64,000 nucleotides of DNA from positions 253,186 to 317,185 of the forward strand of contig SSBO01000006.1 of the NCBI GenBank assembly GCA_005281725.1, given 5' to 3'. The position numbers and the translations under genes were made by a program. The notes below the pieces were generated by a model. The model saw only the letters and a program-made list of their open reading frames with translations. It was not told the origin of the DNA and searched no databases. Position 1 is the stretch's first letter, and every line of letters starts with the position of its first letter. Source of the stretch: Wuchereria bancrofti (taxonomy: Eukaryota; Nematoda; Chromadorea; Rhabditida; Onchocercidae). Positions 25,788-36,481 of this stretch are shown here, in pieces.

Positions 25788-27688
25788 TTAAAGAGTACTT
25801 CGGGTTTGCTTTATGCCTAAAATATACTTAAAATAGGCCGCATTGAGTTGCTCGAGTATGATAAATGTTAGCATAGTATGTGGGCCCATACGAAAGTAAT
25901 AAGGCATAAAACCTTTCCACAATGAGAAAAATCCCTCATTACTTATAATTTTAGACCAAACATCCAACATACCGCTGTATTCTGGTTTTCCATGTATCAT
26001 ACGCATATTCTGCACTCTGAAAGTCTTCATCAATAAACTTGCTATCAATATTAAATCAAAAATTAACCCTATTTCCGTTTCCGTTAATATCGTAAATAAA
26101 TTTATAAACGCGAACCTTAATCCTTACTTTAAGGATTAAGGATAAATCGATGATGTCTGCTCAAATGATGATAGAATTCGTATGAAAATCAGTAATCAAC
26201 ATCTTAAAAGTTCGGATAAATCCAAATTTTCAAGCAATAAACCGACTAACCTTGTTTTAACAATATCAATCGGCATGGAAGCTAAAGTTGTTGCAAGACC
26301 ACTTATCATTGAAGCCGCAAATTGCAACATCATTCCTTCTTTGAAGAATTCAGTTGACAGTAATGCTTCCTTACTTTGTGAATAAGTTGCTAGTTGTGCT
26401 GCATTTACTGTCATTGCTCGAAGAACAGTTGGCCCACATCCCTATAAATGCAAATTCAATAAAAGAATTTACTTCCACCTCATAAGGAAAGTGAAGCTCC
26501 ACAAAGAACATATATGAACTGCATATACTTACCCTCCATAGTGTAGAAACTCCTTCTTCTCGGACAACACGCACCAAAGCATCCAAAACATTTTTATATT
26601 GTCGCCGTTGTTCTGGCGGAAGTCTAAAAATAAATTGTTTTGATGACATAGTGATTAGACACCGTGAAATATGGGAGGAACTTTGTGCAGGAAGTTCAAA
26701 GCAAATCGAAAAGATATTTGTTACAAAAACTAAAACACCCGGAATGATAGTAATTTTTTGATCACCCAAATTCGATTATAACACCATGACTATGCTTTTT
26801 ATACTATAATCTAATAATTATATTTTATTATGTAAAGATTTACCGTCCATCGGTGCACATTCGAATAAGTGCTACTTCTGCAGGAGTACCAACGAATGAT
26901 CCAGTAGCACCAGCAGTTAAACCGATAACAGCCTTTGTTGCAAAACTAGTTGTTGTTTCGTCTCTTCAAATTAGTTTAAATCAATTTAGGAATTTCATAA
27001 ATGAGCTGATTGCAGAGTCCAGGATTAGTGAATGATACGCGGAAAAGTAATGCCGAATGGGAAAGCATTGCACACTTAGTGAAAATTGTTGCTTAATGTT
27101 TCAAGAAACAAAGTTAGAATCAACCCCACAGTTGAAATTCCAATTCAAAGAGAACAGAGAGAGAGAGAGGCATCGAAATAAATCACTTCTATCTCTTCTC
27201 ATTAAAAGGAAACCAACTTCGTAAATTGCTCAAAGAGCCAGGTATAGATGCCAAGACGAGTTGTCGTATAAGTAGCCTGACGTAGAAGACCAGCAGAAAG
27301 GCCACTATAGATTGCAAAAAAACCCTCATTTGTTATGATACTCCTTAGAACGTGTAAACTTGAACGGGACTCTTTTTTACCGGCTACTCCACCAAGCTGC
27401 ATGCGATTTTTTAATAAATCCAACGGTTGCACTAACAAAGTAGCACCCATCCTGAAAGATCTGATCACCAATACTCAACGGAATTTGTTCTGCAAAATCT
27501 TATTGTTTATTTACGGAACAATATATTACTGACTTTTTGATTTTTCTTGAGTTTGCACAAAAAACAAAGATATGTGAACAATAAAAAGTAATTCCATTTA
27601 GAAGAATTACCTACCCTGCAATCCCACCAAATGCAAATTTTACAACATTCGGAATTGTCGCTGAATTCAATTTATCCTTCGAATCCAT
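25788..27688 (-). CDS. misc-1: Mitochondrial 2-oxoglutarate/malate carrier (SLC25A11 type)
   Basis: Exchanges 2-oxoglutarate for malate across the inner mitochondrial membrane. The first exon (ATG at 27688-27686) begins MDSKDKLNSATIPNVVKFAFGG, typical of this carrier. All three carrier signatures are seen in order: QPLDLLKNRMQ in the exon near 27.4-27.2 kb, TPAEVALIRM near 26.9-26.85 kb, and MPIDIVKTR near 26.28 kb. Each repeat has its second motif (EGFFAIYSGL, EGVSTLWRG, EGFFSLWKG). The last exon runs to the stop at 25790-25788 and includes PYYFRMGPHTMLTFI. The final tail (FKYILGIKQTRSTL) is not recognised from other species. One intron contains a perfect 12-bp hairpin at 26115-26141. C. elegans MISC-1 also affects mitochondrial morphology and apoptosis (established for that species). 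Exon edges are approximate. Confidence 0.95.
26115..26141. repeat. 12-bp perfect hairpin in misc-1 intron
   Basis: CCTTAATCCTTA, a 3-nt spacer, then TAAGGATTAAGG. It lies between the exon ending with the last carrier motif and the final exon. Confidence 0.9.
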
Positions 27689-30039
27689 AGTTTTTTACGT
27701 CGCAGAACTTGCAAAAGTATTTAACAACAGCGTTATTTTTCTAGCTATTATGACGGCACCAACTTTTATCTTATTTTGCACCTCCAAGATATTATTATTT
27801 CTTGCCTTTATGTCGTTCAACAATTCACATCTAACCAACTGAATAGTTCCAATAAACTGAAATTAAATAGCCTTTTTAGGTATATGGGGAGGAATAAGTG
27901 AAGTAAGAAGGAAAAGCGAATAAGAAATGATGAAATAAAACAAATACACTGTGTAAACATATTATGCTTAAATGAGACTCCTCAGTTAAAAAAATTTCAA
28001 AGGAAAACAAATGCTGATTAAAGTTATTCAAAATCACTGTGTGTAAAGAATGATCAAATCAAAGTTTAAGAACCACGAAGTCCCAACTATATCTCTCTAA
28101 TGGTCCTATTCGTAAACCAAAACAAAATTTCATACTCAAACTAATCTGTGCTAACATTTAAAATAACTATGGCCTATTCTCTGAAAATCGATACAAATTA
28201 ATTCTACCTGAGAATGAATATAAATCAAGAAGATAATTCCAAAATCTCAACTGTATTTCACTAACCGTTTACCAACCATGTAGCACAAATGGGAGAATCA
28301 AGCTGTTTAAATTGAATGATTATCTACAACTGATCATTCTTACACAATAAAACTATGCTTTCCGAAGAAAACAATAGCGTTCCATTTTATTATTGCTCAA
28401 ACAAATTTCCAATATTACAAATATAGACATGACAAAAAAAAAAAACATACTATTGCTTCCACAATTCGTCTGTTCGAAATTACCGGATATTCGATAGAGA
28501 CATACCATACAAAAAGAGCTCAAAACGTTAATTAAGTAAGGTTGTTCCAAATATTTCCTCATAGACTAATTCCAAACTAGCAGTAGATTCAGCTGCAATT
28601 AGTAAAAGTTAACCGAATAATAGATGAACAAAAGTTAGGAGCAATTAGACTATTTTGAATTATAAAAAAGTCCGCTCTCTGTTTCAACTCGTTTTCTAAT
28701 CGGTTAATATAGAAAAGAAGTATAGAAAATCCTGAAAACACCAATATGAAAAATGAAAGTGTAAAACACTAAAACAGTCAATGGTATATAATAGTATACG
28801 GAGAGACCAAAGAATATTTCTAAGAACAATTTTTGATATCAACCATTGATACCAATAGAAAAATGAAAAGAAAGATAAATATTTCGGTTCGAGGAATAAT
28901 TAAGCAAGCTGTCAAACTTAAAAGATACTGAAAAGTGATATTAGACATTTCTAACTATGTCTGCTGCTTTCTTTTGCGGTAAATAAATATCGTGTGTCAC
29001 AAAATCGCTAACAAAATAAAAAAGTATTTGATGATGTATGAATTCCGACTATTAAATTTTGAATCAACATCATCAACTTGGTGACAAATACCTAGCTGAA
29101 TATGAATACGCATGAGAATATCATCCAAAAATCACTTTCACCATTGGTATGCATGATTTCGTACGTTTGCTACCACAGAAATATTTAATGTAATATATAA
29201 CTTATGAAAAAACTTTTCATTAATTTACGAGATCAGCTGATATAACTCCCCCATACCTTTTCCAGTATGCAGGAATATGTGTAAAGATTTCTAATGCTAC
29301 AAGAGAATGCAATTACTGTCGAACACTGAATCATTAATAATGTCAGCATAATTGAAAAATATTCAGATATAGTCATAAACATTAAGCTAGAAAGGTAGAT
29401 AGATTCTTATAGTTATGAAATATCGATGAATATTATCAATGCTTCTCGAAAAATAACAGAGCACAGATGTCGAAATAGGTTGTCAATAGATATACACAAC
29501 GAAAAAAGTGATGATAACCAGAAATGATAGTTGTTTTCAGTGGCGTCATCAAACACTCGAAACGCGCTTCTCGGCGAATGAAATAATCACGTGATCTCTG
29601 TAAACAAAACGACTGTTGGAGCAATGCTTAATAGATCACCGAAACAACAAGCAGCAATCTTTGATCACATATTAGCAGAGATAAAACGAAGTTATGCTAA
29701 ATTCATCTAATTTCATATGTATCAGGAGTGAAAATGGTGAATTTTGAATGATATTCTCAGCGTATATTCATACTGGGAAAATGTACGAATGACTGACTAT
29801 TCCAAAATCTTTTACCAGATTTATAATTATTTGTATTGCGTGTTCTAAATATTATAATCATTTCTTTTCCGGTAGCTATATGTCTAGCTTTTGACAAAAC
29901 TTCTATAATTAGGCGTCGCTAGTCAATGCATGGAAATGTTTCGAATTATTTGTAAAAGACATAGTCTTCTCAGTTGCTGCTAAAATGAAACACATAAAAA
30001 GACCTAAAGAAACATGTGAAAAATGACGCCGTAAACAAA
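27689..30039. other. Long non-coding spacer upstream of misc-1
   Basis: About 2.3 kb. No exon with family resemblance was found on either strand. ORFs such as 28353-28562 and 29436-29624 (both minus strand) lack splice context and look random. The end near 27.7 kb should contain the misc-1 promoter. Confidence 0.45.
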
Positions 30040-30351
30040 CTATTCCAATGATAACGTCGTTTTCATCCAGGCGAACAATTTTATCTCACGAAATAGTCGC
30101 AATGATTGCAAATATTTGTGACCATATTGAAGGTAAGTAAACTTCCAGATTAACATCATTATACCACCAGTAATACCTAAATGTTGACAATTAAAGTCAT
30201 ACTCAGGGATTGCCCAGCTATTCCTTGGAATTCTTTGGATAATGTAGGCAACAACATACCGGACCCGATCAATTTTATCAGCTTCCCATTCCCTCCGATT
30301 TTTCGGCATGATGCCGGTGATTTTGAATTGCCTGAAATAACTGCCTAACAT
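30040..30351 (-). CDS. Small unrecognised protein, possibly single membrane span
   Basis: A minus-strand frame of 89 codons from the ATG at about 30309. It is preceded by TTTCAG and a 20-nt leader, which looks like a trans-splice site and favours a real start. The protein begins MPKNRREWEADKIDRVRYV, then RIPRNSWAIPEYDFNCQHLG, then a hydrophobic stretch GGIMMLIWKFTYLQY and a basic end. An alternative model splices at a GTATTA donor just after CQHLG to an acceptor near 29978, giving a shorter soluble tail (ATEKTMSFTNNSK) with stop near 29910; phase permits it. The basic start and single hydrophobic segment would suit a small mitochondrial membrane protein. No family is recognised. It could still be chance. 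Confidence 0.4.
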   Translation of the reverse strand: MLGSYFRQFKITGIMPKNRREWEADKIDRVRYVVAYIIQRIPRNSWAIPEYDFNCQHLGITGGIMMLIWKFTYLQYGHKYLQSLRLFREIKLFAWMKTTLSLE

Positions 30352-31399
30352 TCAGTATGCATTTCTTTTTCTAACAGAAATTCTTGGAATTATTTCCAGT
30401 AATGTGTCACAACACCGCGATAAAATGCTCGAGTAGAACTTTTTGTTCTACTTTTATTTTTGCCTTCGTTTCCTTTTTTTTTCTGCTTTCACTTTTGCGA
30501 CAACCATAGAAATCAGTTCCAAATTTCAATCAAATTGTCCCCAAATTCCTTTTCTTTCATTTCAATCATAACATGATACTTTCCAATTTATATCAAAGGG
30601 TTCAGTTTTTCAATGATATAGAGAAAAATAAAATGCACAAATGTCACAGAATCATATTGCGTATGTAATCATTTTCGCCCGTAATTATATTCCTCACTTC
30701 ACTAGCAAAGTCGAACAATGAATCAAATTTGCAATTATCAATGAATTAAATTTACGATTGCCAAAATTCGCTCCTTTCCATTATGCAAAAAAAAAAAAAA
30801 TTTTATCAATTTCTTATATTCTATTTTAATCATCATCGATATCTCCAAATTTACATATTCTTTTTTCCTCGTATTACCAATTAGTTCTGATAATTTATGT
30901 TTTCTACTAACTTATATTCCTCATAAATTCTTCAACCACTAATATTTCTAACACCACTTTACCACTCAAAATAACTTTTAAAATCCTAATTACTCGAGAA
31001 ATATGTGTTGCATTGTCGTTGCACGTACGTTATATTTCATCACATACAACAAACTGTGAAATAATGGATCACAGGTTTTATTTGTCATAATTTTGATTGG
31101 CCAATTTTATGTAAATGTTTTTAGTTAGTTACATAATTATATATTGTAGCATGCTGGATGTTATATAGACATAAACAAATAAGAGGATTAATTTCCGAAT
31201 ATTTTTGTTTTTTTTTTTTAATCTGTAAAAAGTATTTTTTAGTCATAGAATGATAAATTGAACTAAGTAATTTCCTATCATTTCTTCGATAATGTTAATT
31301 ATAAGCTAAATATGATAGTAATGTAATGGATTTGTTTCAATACATAGTTGATTTTTCTTTTGTAGCATATCGACAGCATTGAACAGTAAAATCATAAAC
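30352..31399. promoter_or_regulatory. Divergent spacer upstream of RNF14-like gene
   Basis: About 1 kb of AT-rich DNA that should contain the RNF14-like promoter. An acceptor-like TTCTTTTGTAG ends near 31366, about 34 nt before the ATG, and may be a trans-splice site. No other element can be named. Confidence 0.4.
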
Positions 31400-34300
31400 A
31401 TGGCTGTTGTGGATGATACTGATCGCAAGGTTCTTTTTGAAATATTATCTCCTTGCATCGATTGGTACAGTCAGAAATGACAATTAATGTTTCAGATGAT
31501 TGAGTTATTTTAGGATCAGCTGAATGAAGTTCAAGCATTAGAAAGTATATATTCTGGAACACCGGAATGGTTCTCATACAGTACAGATAATGATTCACAA
31601 ATTAAAGGCTGCATAACTGTTGTCTTATCAAAAATAGATGATGGTATCGCTATCCATGCAGGTTTAAATATTTTTCATTGAATGGCTAACATATTTTTGC
31701 TTTTATATGATGTATTTGATTGTATATTATAATTTTTTACGAAGTGATCAATAATGTTTAAATAATGTGTTAATTGGCGTTAGATCTCGTTGTAATTTAT
31801 TCCGCTGGCATTTGTAGTGATATTTTTTTAGATGGGAAAATTATTCATGTTTATCATCTTCCACCTTTATTGCTATTTTTTACATTCCCTCAGGATTATC
31901 CGTCACATTCTATGCCTTTATTTTCCCTTCATGCAAGTTGGCTTGATTCAGTTACGGTACGTCCTTTATAACATTCTCTGTTAGGTATCTATTAATTCTG
32001 CTAATTTTTAATTATTATATAACTTTACTTAACTATATGGACATGTTTTTTTAATTGATATTTGAATTCTGAAGATTTATGTCAAATGGTTACTCATAAT
32101 TTTCTCTTGGAATAAGTGCTGTCCATAGATTGGCAAATTTGGTTTTTAGAGACAACGGCTGAGAGAAATTCTGATTAATTCCTGGACGAATTATCTTGGC
32201 ATGCCTATTTTGTTTACATGGATTGAGTTGTTAAAGGAAGAAACTATGCATATTGTTTTATCTCAAAAGAATATTGATTTAAATAAAATTGTTTTAGAGG
32301 AGGACGAAAATGAAGCAGTAAGCTTTTACTTTTGCTGTCATCTGTATCCTTCACTAATATGTTTTGTGAGCTATATGTTGGATAAATTTTATAATTTCCA
32401 GATGAGGAAGGGATCGGCTGAACTTTTGAAAACATTTATTGAATTTAATGATCGGGCGATACAAAATGATTTCGAGAATGAGTGGTATGATTGTGAGGTT
32501 GTCTCTTCGAACATTTTGATTATTGCAGGACATTTTTTGAAGGATCCGACTTATCATTATTGCCGTAAAAATATTCCTGATGTTTTTTAGTTAGTAAAGG
32601 TTATCTAGGCGGTTAACTGTGATAAATTAATTCGTTCCAAAAATTTTCTTACATTCTCCACTTATTATCTTACGTGCAAGAAAAACGAAAGAATTAAGAC
32701 ATGTTGATTTTCTAAACTCCAAATTATTAACATATGGTTTTTAGCACATTCATTTTTAAAATAGGTGAGAGGAGCTAAATCAAGGATTACGTTGATCTAA
32801 ACTTGACATATTTATTTATTGGAATAGCAATTTCATTTTCAATTATGGCGATTACTAACTAAAACCGTAGTGCATCAGTAATGCGTTTTAGGTGTGCTTT
32901 AGCTTGAAAAGTGGTAAGGAATGTGTTAGATTTATGCCATGTGGTCATGTTTTTTGCACGGATTGCACTTCGGATTATTACCGCCAAAAACTACACGATA
33001 ATTTGGTATATTTTGATACTACAATTGCCATTGCTTGATGCATTCAAACTACGTTAAATTAAGTAGTTAAGCAGCAATATTGAGATATATACCTGGACTT
33101 ATCATGCTATCAAAATTTCCTGCAAACTATCATAATTTTCGTGAGCTAGAAAGTTGAACTCTCTTACAGAACTGTTTCTTTTGCTAAAAAAAATACAAAA
33201 GATGCAATTAAAAATCCATATTGCTCTCTGTCATCTCTATATGGACGAAATCGTAATATGAAATTTATAACGTTACTTCTACCATTTTTTTTTTCCAGAT
33301 TCAACAGTTACAGTGTCTAAATAGTGGGTGCGACAGTTCTGCAACTCAAACGCAAATTCGGCAAGTGTTAACTGATAAAGAATTCGAAATTTATGAACAG
33401 CGTTTACTGGAAATGGCATTAGATTTGATGTCCGATGTAGTTATATGTCCGAGGATATCGTGCCAAGCTCCCGTTATTGTTGACGGTGGTGAAAATTCCA
33501 GGTATATACCACTGCTTATGAATTATCGATTATGCTCGATGTAATTTAATTCATTTCATTTAAGCAGAGACATTTTTTATTGGTACTTACTGAAGTCGAA
33601 GTTATGGAGTTGAGACATTTTTCTTCTAATTTGTTTTTGAACAGTGATTCGTTGTCCTTAGGTCAGGAAATGATTTATTGAGTACCGTGAAACTAAAATA
33701 TAGTTAGTAACATTATCATTTCTTATCGTTCTTGAGAAAAATACATCGTTCATATGCAATATTTCTTATCGTTATAGAAGTTATTTTTTTTTTCAGCTTA
33801 GCAAGTTGCTCATTGTGCCACTATTCTTTTTGTATATTGTGCAAGAAAGCATACCATGGTATAGAATTGTGCTCCTTAAATGAAGGTAAACATTAAGTTG
33901 ATTATTTTTCAAGCAATGTAAATCTTTCTTTTCTTAGACATTATTTGCTCTCATTTTGCATCTATATGTTATTGAATACCTTTTATTTGACTTTCAGAAT
34001 CAAGGAGGAAGATGCTTAGTCAAGCAGCAGTTGCGACACCTGCTCAACTCGAAGAAATCTATAGAAGATTTGGTGGCAAAAAAAAGTTTGAACAGTTGCT
34101 TCAAGTTTTGAAAAGTGAAGAATGGATAAAATACAACAGTAAAGCGTGTCCTTCATGCCATGCCAAAATTGAAGTGATTATTTTTCTACAAACTTTTTTT
34201 TTTTTTTGATATTAAAGGGATTAACATGCTACGACGCTTTCATATACTTTTTAGCTTGCAGACGTTATAAATAAGTGAGATTGACTAGAGGAAATTGAAA

Positions 34301-34807
34301 TATGTTGTTTTATATTTGTGGAGGTATCAAAAAATAAGTAGCTACACGATACAACTTCGTTACCTTGTCACATGATTAAATCCTCCAGTGGTACCAATAC
34401 TGTCATTCTCAATGATTTTGCTTACCGCATACCTGTAGTATAATCCTTATTCTCGGTACCCTATGCTGTTCTAGATTTAGCTACTTTTTTTTTCAGAAGA
34501 ATAGTGGTTGCAATAAAATGATATGCACAAAATGCGGGCATTATTTTTGTTGGCTTTGCGGTATTGTATTAGATAAGAGAGATCCGTACAGTCATTTCAA
34601 TACACCTGGCCCAGGAAGCTGTCATAATCGTTTATTTGAAGGTATGATTTCTAATACGATTTCGACATCTATTAATCATTTGTTTGTGTAGAAGAGAAAG
34701 GGAACCGCAGAATGCATAACAAATGCAAAAAAAAAAATTTCTTATAAAGAGGCCTCTTTTCAGGCACTGAGGATGATGATGATAATGATGATGATTATGA
34801 TGAATAA
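31400..34807 (+). CDS. RNF14: RNF14-type RBR E3 ubiquitin ligase, 461 aa
   Basis: RWD plus RING-between-RING ligase that transfers ubiquitin through a catalytic Cys. Eleven exons splice in frame: 31400-31429, 31514-31661, 31784-31956, 32150-32317, 32402-32497, 32892-33005, 33299-33501, 33797-33885, 33998-34173, 34497-34641, 34764-34807. Residues about 11-135 form the RWD domain (LNEVQALESIY, FTFPQDYPS). RING1 spans Cys204 to Cys230 (CEVCF...CVRFMPCGHVFCTDC). The IBR follows (CPRISCQAPV, CSLCHYSFCILCKKAYHG). RING2 is at the end of exon 9 and in exon 10, CPSCHAKIEKNSGCNKMIC, with Cys404 at the position of the RBR catalytic Cys. The length is close to human RNF14 (474). The protein ends in an Asp/Asn-rich acidic tail encoded by its own short exon. 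Human RNF14 acts on stalled-ribosome and androgen-receptor targets; the nematode target is unknown. Confidence 0.93.
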
Positions 34808-36061
34808 TTGCTTGCTTAGTGATACTATTCAAGATAAATATTGAAGTGCTAATTAATGAAATAAATTTTCGTTTGGATCTTGGAAATCCGTTAAACTCAT
34901 GAGCAAACAGTTATGTTCAGTCTTTCAATTAGTTTTGTTATAATTTGACGGTTCGGTTCCACTAACATTTTTTATTTGTTAATTTTAGAATTACTAGTTT
35001 TGTTTCTATACCATTACGCATTAAGTCTAAATTTGTCTATACTGGTCCTACTTTAATATTTTATAGCTAGTGGCAGTTTCAAACGAGTTTGTTATTGTGT
35101 CCCTTGCTACTTCTGTAAGTTCTGTTGTATTTGGCTGATAATTTTTCTTTTTATTTTTTTATATCTTAGGATTCTTTGTAGCTATATAGTTCATCCTTGT
35201 CTAAATAGTTTTTTTTTTTTTTCTTTTTTAAGTTTTATTGAAAATCTATGCATGGCAGGAAGTTATCTCCAATTCGTCATTTTTGCTCTGATGTCTTAAT
35301 AAATTAATGGAACCAGAAATTGAAAATAATGTGAAATAAGCTGTTTTGTTACGATTTGACCTAGCAGCTGGAGATTACTTTAGTTATATGGTAACTTAAT
35401 TATATAGCTCAAGTTTTTTTACATGACTGTAAGTTATTATGTAGAAAAAAACGAAATTTGTCCTGTGACTGTGATAAAATAATTCAAATTTGTGTTATAA
35501 ATGTTGCCGGATAATTTTATCTTTGTCTTATTACATTTAAAATAAATTGGAATAAAATAAATTTGAAATAATTCCTCCTACATTCTATTATATAGTGGTT
35601 TTGTCCTTCTGATTTATGTCAAATTTGAATCTTATTTCATAATATAACTCATAAAAACCATTTTGGACTAACTGTTTAATTTGATAATTTGACATGTGAT
35701 AAAAAGTACTGATTGGAACTATTAATAAACCGATAGTAATGATGAGTGATACTGTGTGATTCGGAAAAGATACTGTGGTGGTATTAGGTAATCGTATCGT
35801 GACCTGTTCTCACGTCATACTGATGATATCCTTTAGATGTCTCATTCAACTCCCTCTTTTAAATTTAAATTTTTTAAAATGACTTTTTAAATATAATCTG
35901 ATTGACCAACTTATATGACCTGCCTCCAGTCATCTGTATATTTGCTTCTGTTTGTTAAATGCCGGTTATTGGTACCATAGTTTAATGCATATGATGTTAA
36001 GTTAATACTAAAAGCGATTTACATAAAGTATTATTTACTGGAACTTTAATATTTGTAATTA
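34808..36061. other. Spacer after RNF14-like gene with weak exon-like blocks
   Basis: Mostly AT-rich. One block, 35066-35113, has a TTTTATAG acceptor, 48 open bases (starting LVAVSNEFV) and a GTAAGT donor, so an unrecognised plus-strand gene may begin here. Evidence is too weak to call it alone. Confidence 0.35.
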
Positions 36062-36173
36062 TAGGACAAAATACCTGATGAAAATTCAATGCCTTCGTTA
36101 AATTGGAAGCACTATACAGCTATATTTGCTTCTGTTTCTGGAATGCCGGTTTTTTGTTATTGGTACTACAGCT
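35937..36173. repeat. Partial duplication, two copies about 184 bp apart
   Basis: Blocks starting TATATTTGCTTCTGTTT at 35937 and 36121 each continue into AATGCCGGTT and TTATTGGTAC with small insertions. This is a diverged segmental duplication. Confidence 0.75.
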
Positions 36174-36178
36174 TACCA

Positions 36179-36265
36179 CATGTAGTAGATCGATTTGTTA
36201 GTTCATTTTTCTAGTTCTTGCCGCATGTAGTAAATCGATTTGTTAATTCATTTTTCTAGTTCCTA
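36179..36265. repeat. 45-bp tandem duplication
   Basis: Two head-to-tail copies starting at 36179 and 36224 share CATGTAGTA, ATCGATTTGTTA and TTCATTTTTCTAGTTC with only a few base changes. They lie just before the orphan exon at 36326. Confidence 0.85.
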
Positions 36266-36325
36266 TCCAAGTGAGTCATTTTAGAGTCATATTTAAAATA
36301 ATCAATTTATATTAGTATATTTCAG

Positions 36326-36481
36326 ACTGAGAAATGGATGATAGAAGAACCGGGAAGAGATAACCAAGAGTTTCATGCATTCATGGAAGAGCTATCAACA
36401 ATGAAACAACAAACTGATCATGCAGAATTGATTAAAAAAGTTGCGATTGAGGAGGCACGAAGAAATGCGTTGCGCCAGTGA
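36326..36481 (+). CDS. Orphan terminal exon of an unrecognised protein
   Basis: A clean TATTTCAG acceptor is followed by 51 open codons to TGA at 36479-36481. The translation is highly charged and helical: TEKWMIEEPGRDNQEFHAF, then MEELSTMKQQTDHAEL, then IKKVAIEEARRNALRQ. That is far from random AT-rich translation. A candidate preceding exon begins at 36066 (DKIPDENSMPSLNWKHYT after TTATAG), but its donor is unclear (GTTTCT near 36136 or GTTTTT near 36149). It begins about 1.5 kb after the RNF14-like stop and could be an alternative 3' exon of that gene or the end of a separate gene. No family is recognised. Confidence 0.5.
   Translation, partial: TEKWMIEEPGRDNQEFHAFMEELSTMKQQTDHAELIKKVAIEEARRNALRQ

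Noticed and set aside
28353..28562. 69-codon minus-strand ORF
   Set aside because: Contains a poly-A-encoded Phe run, with no splice sites or family match.
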